A stretch of 40,583 bases of DNA from Chloroflexi bacterium TSY (GTDB lineage: Bacteria > Chloroflexota > Anaerolineae > Caldilineales > Caldilineaceae): assembly GCA_019217005.1 (NCBI GenBank), contig JAHBNG010000135.1:1-40583 (forward strand), in the 5' to 3' direction. The notes below the pieces were generated by a model that searched no databases, was not told the DNA's origin, and was given only the letters and a program-made list of their open reading frames with translations. A program made the position numbers and the translations under genes. Shown here piece by piece: positions 1 through 7,339 of this stretch (position 1 is the first letter of the stretch; each line of letters opens with the position of its first letter).

Positions 1-2
1 AC

Positions 3-458
3 GTATTCGATCACGTCTCAGTTACGGTGAGCGATATGGATCGCTCGCTGGCTTTTTATCGCGACCTTCTTGGTCTGCAAGAAATCGAGCGCCATCGTTT
101 AGAGGGCGAAACCATCTCCAAGATGGCTGGTAAGGACGACGTTGTCATGCAAGTGGTGCGTTTACAGGCACCGGAAACGCCGGGTCTGCTACTCGATCTG
201 CAACAATATGTAACTCCCCAAGGCAAGGTGTCAGACGCCAAATTGGGCGATGTAGGCCATTCGCATATCTGTTTCGGCGTGCCCAACTTAGCTGAAGCTT
301 ATCAAGAACTCACAGACCAGGGGGTCAAATTTGTATCGGAGCCGGTCAGCTTTGATCTGGAATGGGCTATCGTTCACGTAGTCTTTTTTGAAGATCCGGA
401 CGGGTATATTCTGGAATTGATGCAGGTGCCGTATGAGAAGAAAGTATCCAACCAATAA
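3..458 (+). CDS. VOC (glyoxalase/dioxygenase-fold) protein, 5' partial
   Basis: The frame is open to the window edge and reads VFDHVSVTVSDMDRSLAFYR, the typical first beta strand and helix of a vicinal-oxygen-chelate domain. The true start is therefore outside the window and the GTG at 27 is not the start. The second half carries GHSHICFGVPNL and ends with FFEDPDGYILELMQ, the usual last strand with its metal-ligand glutamate. The histidine in the first strand (FDH) and the glutamate near the end match a metal-binding VOC site. The substrate cannot be read from the sequence. It lies 79 bases upstream of the E1 alpha gene on the same strand and could belong to the same catabolic unit. Such proteins include lactoylglutathione lyases, epimerases and ring-cleaving dioxygenases. 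Confidence 0.85.
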   Translation, partial: VFDHVSVTVSDMDRSLAFYRDLLGLQEIERHRLEGETISKMAGKDDVVMQVVRLQAPETPGLLLDLQQYVTPQGKVSDAKLGDVGHSHICFGVPNLAEAYQELTDQGVKFVSEPVSFDLEWAIVHVVFFEDPDGYILELMQVPYEKKVSNQ

Positions 459-537
459 TTAATATTGTATACGGAAGATCCCACTGAGCCATTTTTAATG
501 AGCGTGCTGTGAGTGGCACAATAACAGGAGACAAATA

Positions 538-1560
538 GTGGAACTCAGTAAAGAGAAGTTGCTCGACATGTACGAGCGTATGCGTTTAATTCGCGAATTC
601 GAGGAGCGGTTGCATACCGATTTTGCCGCGGGCAAGATACCGGGCTTCGTCCACCTCTATGCGGGTGAGGAAGCCGTAGCCGTCGGCGTCTGTAGCCATC
701 TGACCGACGATGATTTTCTGACAAGTACCCATCGCGGTCATGGACATTGTATTGCCAAAGGGGTCGATATCAATGCAATGATGGCCGAAATTTATGGCAA
801 GGCCACCGGTGCCTGTAACGGCAAGGGCGGCTCCATGCACATTGCCGATCTGGATAAGGGCATGCTCGGGGCAAACGGGATTGTCGGTGGTGGCCCACCG
901 CTTGCCTGTGGTGCGGGACTCTCCGCCAAGTCTAGAGGCACGGATCAGGTAACCGTCTGTTTCTTTGGCGATGGTGGCTCAAACCAAGGCACAACGCTGG
1001 AAGGGATGAATCTAGCTGGTATTTGGAAGCTGCCAGTCATCTTTGTCTGTGAGAATAACGGCTATGCTGAAAGTACAGCCCCCAGCTATTCTGTATCGGG
1101 GCAGGATATTGCGGCCCGCGCCCGCGGTTTTGGACTCCCTAGCGTGGCGGTCGATGGCCAAGATCTCTTTGCGATTTACGAAGCAACCCAAGAGGCAGTC
1201 GCCCGCGCCCGCCGTGGTGACGGACCGACCTTCATCGAAGCACAGACCTATCGCTACTATGGGCACTTCGAAGGGGACGCCGTGACCTATCGCGACAAAG
1301 AAGAAGAGTACCATCGTTCCAAAGACTGTATTGACCGTTTTATCAAAGCTGTCACGGAACAGGGGTTGATTCCGCAAGAGGAGTTGGACGCCATCGATCG
1401 TGCCGCCAAAGAAACCATCGAGGCGGCCGTGCGATATGCGAATGAAAGTCCCATGCCCAAAGAAGATATGTTGTTGACCGATGTCTATGTTGACTTCCCG
1501 CAACAGAGTCTGTGGCCATTTCAAACCGCGGCGGTTGGATGGTTTATACCAATAAACTAA
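538..1560 (+). CDS. acoA: TPP-dependent dehydrogenase E1 component, alpha subunit (acetoin dehydrogenase AcoA-like)
   Basis: This is the alpha subunit of an alpha2beta2 thiamine-diphosphate E1 enzyme that decarboxylates or cleaves a 2-oxo compound and passes the acyl group to lipoamide. It has the TPP motif GDGGSNQG followed about 25 residues later by ENNGYAEST, and an N-terminal HLYAGEEAVAVG and THRGHGHCIAKG typical of E1 alpha. The start is GTG at 538, with AGGAG seven bases before it. The next gene is the beta subunit, 40 bases downstream. AcoA-type proteins normally end soon after a TDVYV-like sequence; here about 20 extra residues follow, and the last of them are encoded by an intergenic-type hairpin. 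The neighbouring acoX and butanediol-dehydrogenase-like genes favour acetoin over pyruvate or branched-chain 2-oxoacids, but that is context only. Confidence 0.88.
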   Translation: MELSKEKLLDMYERMRLIREFEERLHTDFAAGKIPGFVHLYAGEEAVAVGVCSHLTDDDFLTSTHRGHGHCIAKGVDINAMMAEIYGKATGACNGKGGSMHIADLDKGMLGANGIVGGGPPLACGAGLSAKSRGTDQVTVCFFGDGGSNQGTTLEGMNLAGIWKLPVIFVCENNGYAESTAPSYSVSGQDIAARARGFGLPSVAVDGQDLFAIYEATQEAVARARRGDGPTFIEAQTYRYYGHFEGDAVTYRDKEEEYHRSKDCIDRFIKAVTEQGLIPQEELDAIDRAAKETIEAAVRYANESPMPKEDMLLTDVYVDFPQQSLWPFQTAAVGWFIPIN

Positions 1561-1573
1561 CCAACTATCCAAC
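1534..1573. repeat. Imperfect hairpin of iterated GGTTGGAT/CCAACTA words
   Basis: GTTGGATGGTTTA (1534-1546) is mirrored by TAAAC...ATCCAAC (1553-1573), and the right side iterates CCAACTA/CCAACCAAC up to about 1585. It covers the last codons and stop of the E1 alpha gene and the short gap before the E1 beta ribosome site. Confidence 0.55.
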
Positions 1574-1600
1574 TAACCAACCAACGAAAAGGAGAAAACC

Positions 1601-2617
1601 ATGTCAGAACGAACCATCACCTACGCTGAAGCACTCCGCGAAGCACTATCCCAAGAAATGGCCCGCGATCCTGCCGTAATCCTGATGGGTGAAGATATCA
1701 GTGGCGCGCCACACAGTGACGATGAAGCGCATCTCGATGCCTGGGGTGGCCCCATGAGCGTTACCAAAGGGTTGGCGCCAAAATATGGTCGCGAGCGTGT
1801 GATTGATACACCGATTACGGAATCGGCCTTTATCGGTTCTGGTGTTGGTGCAGCGGCCACGGGGATGCGTCCCGTTGTCGAACTCATGTTTATTGGCTTC
1901 ATGGGCGTCTGTCTGGATCAGATTGTCAACCAGGGTGCCAAGATGCGCTATATGTTTGGTGGAAAAGCCAAGATCCCCCTGGTCATCCGTACAACGATCG
2001 GCGCAGGGCTGCGGGCCGCGGCCCAACACTCCGACTCGCCCTACTCTACCTTCGTTCACTACCCCGGACTCAAGGTGGTCGCACCTGCCACACCAGCCGA
2101 TGCCAAAGGTCTTTTGACCGCAGCCATTCGCGATGACGATCCAGTGATCTTCTGCGAAAACAAGCTACTCTATGCCACGCCTGGCCCCGTACCCGAAGGC
2201 GAATACATCGTCCCCCTGGCCAAAGCCAATGTTGTGCGCGAAGGCAGCGATGTGACGATTGTGGCCATCTCGCGTATGGTGCACGTTGCGCTGGAAGCAG
2301 CCACATCGCTGGCCCAAGCCGGTGTCGATGCCGAGGTGGTCGATCTCAGAACCCTTTCGCCGCTGGATGAAGAGACCATCATCACATCGATCCAGAAGAC
2401 GGGGCGGCTGGTTGTGGTCGATGAAGACCATCCCCGCTGCAGCGTTGCCACCGATATCACAGCGCTGGCGGCAACCCAAGCCATCGACTTTATGGAAGCA
2501 CCGGTCAAACTGGTCACGTCGCCCCATACACCCGTACCGTTCAGTCCTGCTCTGGAGGATATTTACGTCCCCACGCCAGCCCGTGTGATAGAAGCTGCCC
2601 AGGCGACGATGATCTAG
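1601..2617 (+). CDS. acoB: TPP-dependent dehydrogenase E1 component, beta subunit (acetoin dehydrogenase AcoB-like)
   Basis: This is the beta subunit partner of the upstream E1 alpha. The N-terminal domain has VILMGEDISG, DTPITESAFIGSGVGAA and AAQHSDSPYSTFVHYPGLKV, all characteristic of transketolase-like pyrimidine-binding E1 beta domains. The C-terminal transketolase domain has EGSDVTIVAISRMVH and DLRTLSPLDEETI. Length (338 aa) is normal. The ATG at 1601 has AAAAGGAG at a good distance. A 12-residue acidic segment with HSDDEAHLDAWGGP lies where acetoin and related dehydrogenases carry a loop. With the alpha subunit it should form the heterotetramer that binds the lipoyl/PSBD protein encoded 136 bases downstream. 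Confidence 0.88.
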   Translation: MSERTITYAEALREALSQEMARDPAVILMGEDISGAPHSDDEAHLDAWGGPMSVTKGLAPKYGRERVIDTPITESAFIGSGVGAAATGMRPVVELMFIGFMGVCLDQIVNQGAKMRYMFGGKAKIPLVIRTTIGAGLRAAAQHSDSPYSTFVHYPGLKVVAPATPADAKGLLTAAIRDDDPVIFCENKLLYATPGPVPEGEYIVPLAKANVVREGSDVTIVAISRMVHVALEAATSLAQAGVDAEVVDLRTLSPLDEETIITSIQKTGRLVVVDEDHPRCSVATDITALAATQAIDFMEAPVKLVTSPHTPVPFSPALEDIYVPTPARVIEAAQATMI

Positions 2618-2752
2618 ATGATTTGGACATGAGGAATCTTAACAACCAAAGCAAGGTTTAGACAGAGAGACAAAGTCGCAAGGTGATAAGAAGCCTAGCC
2701 GAACCCTATACCCCTGCCACTTTGCAACTCTGCCACCAACGGAGGAAATAGC

Positions 2753-4303
2753 ATGGCCGTTGAAATCGTGATGCCCAAATGGGGCATGACCATGCAAGAG
2801 GGGACCATCGGCCAATGGTTGATTGCCGAAGGCGAAGCGGTCGAGGAAGGTCAAGAACTGGTCGAAATTGAATCGGACAAGATCACCAATGTGGTGGAGG
2901 CTCCGGCATCTGGCATTTTGGGCCGTATTGTACATCCAGCAGGCACAGAGTTACCCATCGGCCAGGTGATTGCCTTCATTACGGCACCTGGGGAAGCAAT
3001 TCCAGAACAGCCAGCAGATTCGGTAGGTATCAAAACAGATGGGCTGGCAACTTCAGAGCCGCCCCAACTAGATGCTTCAGATATTGCGGCCCCACCATCA
3101 CCAAACTCCAGTCGTATTCGCGCCATGCCGGTTGCCCGCCGCATGGCCAAAGAACATGGTCTGGATCTGAGCACCATTGAGGGGACAGGTCCCAATGGCT
3201 CGATCACAAAAACGGATGTTGAACAGGCTCTCGTCAGTCATGTGGCGGCTCCACTGCCCAGGTCAGGCAAAATTCGCGCCATGCCTGCAGCGCGGCGATT
3301 GGCCAAAGAACATGGTCTGGACCTGGCCACCATTCGGGGAACAGGCCCCAATGGGGCCATCACCAGCAACAACGTCAGACAGGCACTCGCCACTTCGCCT
3401 ATCGGACAGCTACGCCAAAAGGTTGCATTTTACAGCGAAGGGCATCGACTGGATGGCCTGCTCTTTACACCCAAAAACCTTGTTTCAGGAGAAAAGCGAC
3501 CGGGGGTCGTGCTCTGTGTGGGATATACTTATCTCAAAGAATTGACCATGCCTGATATTGCGAAGGCGCTAAATGCTGCGGGCTATGTGGCGCTGACCTT
3601 CGACTATCGTGGCTTTGGCGGCAGCGAAGGCCCACGCCATCGTCTCATGCCCCAAGAACAGGTCACCGACGTGCGCGCAGCCTTAACATTTCTGGCCGAT
3701 CAACCCCACGTGGATACAGAGCGGCTGGCCATTGTCGGATTGAGTCTGGGTGGTTCCCACGCTATCTCGGCCGCAGCGATTGATCGTCGCGTGAGCGCAG
3801 TCATCGCCATTGAAGCACCGGGTGATGGTGAGCGTTGGTTGCGGAGCCTACGCCGTCACTACGAGTGGCAAGAGTTCCAGGCCCGCGTCGCAGCAGATCG
3901 GGTACAGCGAATGCGTACTGGCCAATCCAACCGAGTCGATCCGATGGACATCGTGCTTCCCGATCCAGCCTCAAAGGCGATATTAGATGCCGTTTACGCT
4001 GAGTTTCCCCACATGCAATGTGATTTACCGTTGGAGACTGCCGATGCCTTGATTGATTATCGGCCAGAAGCTGTCGTCGATCAGTTGGCACCGCGTCCTT
4101 TGCTGCTGATTCACGGTGAAGACGACCGGCTCGTGCCCGCCGATGAATCGCGTCAGGTTTATGCTCAGGCTGGGGAATCGGCCCAACTTGAGATTCTCCC
4201 TGGTCTGGATCACTTTAACTGGGTGATGCCGGAACATGTTGGATTTGCTCAAGTGACCAATCTGATTGTTAATTTTTTGAGTGAGCATTTAATCATCGTC
4301 TGA
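2753..4303 (+). CDS. E2-like protein: lipoyl domain + two peripheral-subunit-binding domains + alpha/beta hydrolase (AcoC-related)
   Basis: Residues 1-80 form a biotinyl/lipoyl domain with the modifiable lysine at K43 (ESDKITNVVEAPASG). Two E3/E1-binding PSBD units follow, at about 120-160 and 172-212. They share AMP.ARR.AKEHGLDL and GTGPNG, and are similar enough at DNA level (3115-3210 and 3271-3366) to be a recent tandem duplication. From about residue 220 there is an alpha/beta hydrolase instead of the CoA acyltransferase: the nucleophile elbow is GLSLGG (S331), the acid is HGEDDRLVP (D458) and the base is LDHFNW (H487), so the triad is complete. The HXXXDG motif of classical E2 is absent. 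AcoC of acetoin dehydrogenases is known to join a lipoyl domain to a hydrolase-fold domain; two PSBDs on top of that is unusual. It probably carries acyl groups for the adjacent E1. What the hydrolase does is unknown. Confidence 0.85.
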   Translation: MAVEIVMPKWGMTMQEGTIGQWLIAEGEAVEEGQELVEIESDKITNVVEAPASGILGRIVHPAGTELPIGQVIAFITAPGEAIPEQPADSVGIKTDGLATSEPPQLDASDIAAPPSPNSSRIRAMPVARRMAKEHGLDLSTIEGTGPNGSITKTDVEQALVSHVAAPLPRSGKIRAMPAARRLAKEHGLDLATIRGTGPNGAITSNNVRQALATSPIGQLRQKVAFYSEGHRLDGLLFTPKNLVSGEKRPGVVLCVGYTYLKELTMPDIAKALNAAGYVALTFDYRGFGGSEGPRHRLMPQEQVTDVRAALTFLADQPHVDTERLAIVGLSLGGSHAISAAAIDRRVSAVIAIEAPGDGERWLRSLRRHYEWQEFQARVAADRVQRMRTGQSNRVDPMDIVLPDPASKAILDAVYAEFPHMQCDLPLETADALIDYRPEAVVDQLAPRPLLLIHGEDDRLVPADESRQVYAQAGESAQLEILPGLDHFNWVMPEHVGFAQVTNLIVNFLSEHLIIV

Positions 4304-4362
4304 ATAGCAATCGAGCAATAAGCGATGTCAACAACATAGATTCCAAGTTACCCGTAAGGACT

Positions 4363-4412
4363 AGCGCCGGTTGAGTAGGCCAGATACTGCTTTGGCCTAC
4401 TCAACCGGCGCT
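4363..4412. terminator. Perfect 19-bp inverted repeat, 12-nt loop
   Basis: Arms 4363-4381 and 4394-4412 are exact complements (AGCGCCGG... / ...CCGGCGCT). No T-run follows, so it is either a rho-independent-like structure without a U tract, an mRNA-stabilising hairpin, or a REP-type palindrome. It sits between the E2-like gene and acoX. Confidence 0.6.
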
Positions 4413-4478
4413 GATCTCTCAAGATATAAGATGCACGAACGATGAATCAGACCAATTTGACGAGAAGTACATAAGCAT

Positions 4479-5477
4479 ATGACCACCGTAGGCATCATCG
4501 CCAATCCCGCATCGGGGAAAGATATCCGGCGTCTAGTGGCGCATGGATCTGTGTTCGACAATGATGAAAAGGTGAGCATCGTCCGTCGCGTGCTGTTGGG
4601 GCTGGACGCGATTGGCGTTGAACAGGTGTGGCTGATGCCAGATCGATTCGGCATTGGTCTGAAGGCGCTTGATGGACTAAAGCTCAAACTCGATACTGCC
4701 TTGCTGGAGATGCATCCACGTTTTGACCAAGAGGATTCATTGCGCGCGGCAGAGATGATGGTGGCTCGCGGCGCTGGTTGTTTGGTAACCTTGGGCGGTG
4801 ATGGCACCAATCGTGTCGTATCGAAGAGCAGCGGTCATGTGCCGCTCATGCCGATTTCCACTGGAACCAACAATGTCTTCCCCGTCATGATCGAAGGCAC
4901 CATCGCAGGGCTGGCCGCTGGCCTCGCTGCGCGTGGTCTGGCAGATGGTGCCATATCCCGTGCCCCTCGAATTGAGGTGCTGACAGAAGCGGGTGGTGAA
5001 GCCGAAGATATTGCTTTGGTGGATGCGGTGGTCTATGCCGAGCACTTTATTGCGACACGGGCCATATGGGAACCAGCCAAGATTCGAGATATCATTCTGA
5101 CCCGCGCTGAACCAGGCAATATTGGTCTCTCCGCTGTGGGAGCCCATTTGCTGGTCGAACCGCTTCCGTCTGGTCATGGACTTTTTTTGCACGTTGCATC
5201 AGGTGGTCAAGCTGTGATGGCCCCAATTGCCCCTGGTTTGATGAGAAACGTGGATGTGAAGGAATGTCGGATTCTGGCGCCAGGCGAAGAGATCGTCTTG
5301 CAATATGCGGAGCCGTCTGTATTGGCGCTTGATGGCGAACGCGAGCGAAGCCTGAACCCCGACATGGCGACATCGATTCGGATCAATGTTGATGGTCCAC
5401 GTGTGGTTGATGCGCAGGCTGCGATTGCAGCTGCGGTCCAAGCGGGAAAATTTATCGACTGTTCATCGCCCGGATGA
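4479..5477 (+). CDS. acoX: AcoX-type ATP-NAD kinase-family protein
   Basis: The N-terminus VGIIANPASGKDIRRLV and the central CLVTLGGDGTNR followed by PISTGTNNVFP are the two hallmark motifs of the NAD-kinase/diacylglycerol-kinase fold, in the arrangement found in AcoX of acetoin-catabolism operons. Length (332 aa) fits AcoX rather than NAD kinase (about 290 aa). The biochemical role of AcoX is not settled; its constant linkage to acoABC is the main known fact. It starts at ATG 4479 with only a weak GAGAAG upstream and is separated from the E2-like gene by a strong hairpin. Its presence is the best single argument that this E1/E2 set is an acetoin-type dehydrogenase. Confidence 0.8.
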   Translation: MTTVGIIANPASGKDIRRLVAHGSVFDNDEKVSIVRRVLLGLDAIGVEQVWLMPDRFGIGLKALDGLKLKLDTALLEMHPRFDQEDSLRAAEMMVARGAGCLVTLGGDGTNRVVSKSSGHVPLMPISTGTNNVFPVMIEGTIAGLAAGLAARGLADGAISRAPRIEVLTEAGGEAEDIALVDAVVYAEHFIATRAIWEPAKIRDIILTRAEPGNIGLSAVGAHLLVEPLPSGHGLFLHVASGGQAVMAPIAPGLMRNVDVKECRILAPGEEIVLQYAEPSVLALDGERERSLNPDMATSIRINVDGPRVVDAQAAIAAAVQAGKFIDCSSPG

Positions 5478-5520
5478 GTGAAAAGCGCCGATTTTTACGC
5501 TATTATTTCGGAGGAGAAAC

Positions 5521-6318
5521 ATGCCACGATACGATCTAGAAGGACAGGTCGCCATTGTGACCGGTGCCGGGCGCGGGATTGGACGAGCCATTGCGCTTCG
5601 TTTTGCGCGTGAAGGATGCAAGGTTACAGTTGCCGATCTGGATGAAGCCAACGCAACACAGGTGGCCAGTGAAATCGAAGAGGCTGGCGGAGAAGCACTC
5701 GCCTTCAAAGTAGACGTGACACGTAAGGAGGATGTTGGGCGGATGGTCCACGAAACAGTGGCTCAATTGGGACCGCTAGCGATTCAAGTGAACAATGCTG
5801 GTATCGGCATCATTGCCACGTTGATGGAGACCGATGAAGAAAGTTGGGATGTCCTTATGAATGTAAACGCCAAAGGGGTACTGCTTTGCTCTCAGGCTGC
5901 GGCGCGGCAGATGATGGATCAGGGAGGTGGCGGACGCATTATTAATAACGCGTCGGGTGCTGGGAAGACCGCTCCCGGGAAAGATGTGCCGTTGGGTGCT
6001 TACGCGGCCAGCAAGCATGCAGTCGTCGGGCTGACCAAGCAGATGGGGCTGGAGCTGGCTGAACATGGCATCCTCGTCAACTGTGTATGCGCTGGAATTG
6101 TAGACACTCCTATGTGGGATCTGATCGACCGTGAGACGGCCAAGCTGCGGGGAGTGCCAGTTGGGTCGGTCAAAGCGGCGGCCGTTGCCAGCATCCCGCT
6201 CGGTCGCATTGAACAACCGGACGATGTAGCGAATATGGTCGCCTTCCTGGCCTCACCCGACGCCAGCTATTTGACGGGGCAGACTTATAATGTGTGTGGT
6301 GGGCTTTTGCCGTATTAA
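5521..6318 (+). CDS. SDR oxidoreductase, acetoin (diacetyl) reductase / butanediol dehydrogenase-like
   Basis: This is a classical short-chain dehydrogenase of 265 aa. It has the cofactor motif TGAGRGIG, then NNAG, a serine in NNASGAG and the YAASK catalytic tyrosine/lysine. The C-terminal half has GIVDTPMWDLIDRETAKLRG and LASPDASYLTGQT, which closely resembles BudC-type meso-2,3-butanediol dehydrogenases (from memory of that family; sorbitol dehydrogenases are also similar). The aspartate after strand 2 (VADLD) predicts NAD rather than NADP. The start is well marked by GGAGGAG at 5509-5515. Together with acoABX it would convert 2,3-butanediol to acetoin, which the dehydrogenase cleaves. Confidence 0.8.
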   Translation: MPRYDLEGQVAIVTGAGRGIGRAIALRFAREGCKVTVADLDEANATQVASEIEEAGGEALAFKVDVTRKEDVGRMVHETVAQLGPLAIQVNNAGIGIIATLMETDEESWDVLMNVNAKGVLLCSQAAARQMMDQGGGGRIINNASGAGKTAPGKDVPLGAYAASKHAVVGLTKQMGLELAEHGILVNCVCAGIVDTPMWDLIDRETAKLRGVPVGSVKAAAVASIPLGRIEQPDDVANMVAFLASPDASYLTGQTYNVCGGLLPY

Positions 6319-6336
6319 TTGGGGTTGAGGGATTGG

Positions 6337-6374
6337 AGATTAGAGATTGCGGACAAGTCTCCAATCTCTAATCT
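6337..6374. repeat. Hairpin built from the word GATTAGAGATT
   Basis: AGATTAGAGATTG at 6337-6349 is exactly complementary to 6362-6374, with a 12-nt loop. The same word recurs in the hairpin at 29021-29080. Confidence 0.7.
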
Positions 6375-6417
6375 TACTGTTTCAACTTGAACTGAGCATC
6401 ACAAAGGAAATCAACCA

Positions 6418-7164
6418 ATGACTCGTCTTCAAAACAAAGTAGCAGCGATCACGGGTGCTGGCATGGGGTTGGGACAGGCGATTGCAACACTATTTGCGGC
6501 GGAGGGCGCATGTGTGGTCGTCGCCGATATCAATCTGGAAGCAGCCCAGGAAACGGTTACACAGATCCAGAATCAAGACGGCACGGCTATCCTGTGTGAG
6601 ATAGATGTAACTCAGAATGCGGATGCAGAGCGAATGGTGGGTGCGGCAGTGGAAGAGTACGGACGTCTGGACATTCTCGTCAATAATGTCGGTGTGCAGG
6701 TCAATAAGAACGTTGCTGACACGAGCGAGGAGGAATGGGATTGGGTTCTCAATACCAACCTCAAAAGCATGTTCCTTTGCTCTAAATACGCGGTACGCCA
6801 GATGCGGCATCAGAATGGCGGCAATATCATCTGTATTTCATCGCTATCCGGGCTGGTGGGCAACGGACTGCAAGCTTCGTACAATGCCAGCAAGCACGGT
6901 GTCATTGGGCTGGCCCGGGCGATGGCAGTAGACCACGCCCCCGACAATATCCGTGTTAATGTTGTTTGTCCTGGCTCCATGAACACACCGCTCGCCTTGA
7001 CAATCCCCGAGGAAAAGCTGGCACCCTACCGAGACGCCAATCTGATGAAACGCTTCGCCGAACCCATTGAAGTTGCTCGTGCAGCGCTCTATCTAGCCAG
7101 CGACGATGCTTCATTTGTGACTGGCTCCGTATTGGTTGCTGATGGGGGATATACTGCGATATAA
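6418..7164 (+). CDS. SDR family oxidoreductase
   Basis: This 248-aa classical SDR has TGAGMGLG for the dinucleotide, VADIN after strand 2 (NAD preference), NNVG in place of NNAG, a serine in ISSLSG, and YNASK. It ends with the usual SFVTGSVLVADGGYT. AAGGAAA precedes the ATG at 6418. It follows the butanediol-dehydrogenase-like SDR after a 99-base gap that contains a hairpin. The substrate cannot be assigned: glucose 1-dehydrogenase, 3-oxoacyl-ACP reductase and sugar-acid dehydrogenases all share this pattern. It sits between the acetoin cluster and the transporter operon and could serve either. Confidence 0.8.
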   Translation: MTRLQNKVAAITGAGMGLGQAIATLFAAEGACVVVADINLEAAQETVTQIQNQDGTAILCEIDVTQNADAERMVGAAVEEYGRLDILVNNVGVQVNKNVADTSEEEWDWVLNTNLKSMFLCSKYAVRQMRHQNGGNIICISSLSGLVGNGLQASYNASKHGVIGLARAMAVDHAPDNIRVNVVCPGSMNTPLALTIPEEKLAPYRDANLMKRFAEPIEVARAALYLASDDASFVTGSVLVADGGYTAI

Positions 7165-7219
7165 CATAGTTGCTAGCATGCGACACTGCTTGCAGCCCCT
7201 CGATGCCCTCAAAGACACA

Positions 7220-7248
7220 TTGACAATCCCATGAGCTCTGAATATAAT
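7220..7248 (+). promoter_or_regulatory. Perfect consensus sigma-70-type promoter
   Basis: TTGACA (7220-7225), 17-base spacer, TATAAT (7243-7248). Both hexamers match consensus at all six positions. It lies 92 bases upstream of the solute-binding protein start. Confidence 0.8.
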
Positions 7249-7261
7249 GTCAATATGCATT

Positions 7262-7286
7262 GTTGTATTCTCTGTATATATACAAC
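7262..7286. promoter_or_regulatory. Palindrome downstream of the promoter, candidate operator
   Basis: GTTGTA (7262-7267) and TACAAC (7281-7286) flank the perfect 12-bp palindrome TGTATATATACA (7273-7284). The position about 15-35 bases after the -10 suits a repressor that blocks elongation or initiation of the sugar operon. There is no regulator gene next to it. Confidence 0.4.
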
Positions 7287-7339
7287 GATAGTCCGCAGCA
7301 TCCCCGTTTCACAACACTATACCGAAAGGATGGAAACCA

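Noticed and set aside
1012..1572. 186-codon frame opposite E1 alpha
   Set aside because: Shadow of a well-supported gene; no family resemblance or ribosome site.
2618..2752. Gap between E1 beta and the carrier gene as a coding remnant
   Set aside because: Only weak mirrored words (ACAAAGTCGCAAGG / CCACTTTGCAAC) are present; no frame with protein-like content.
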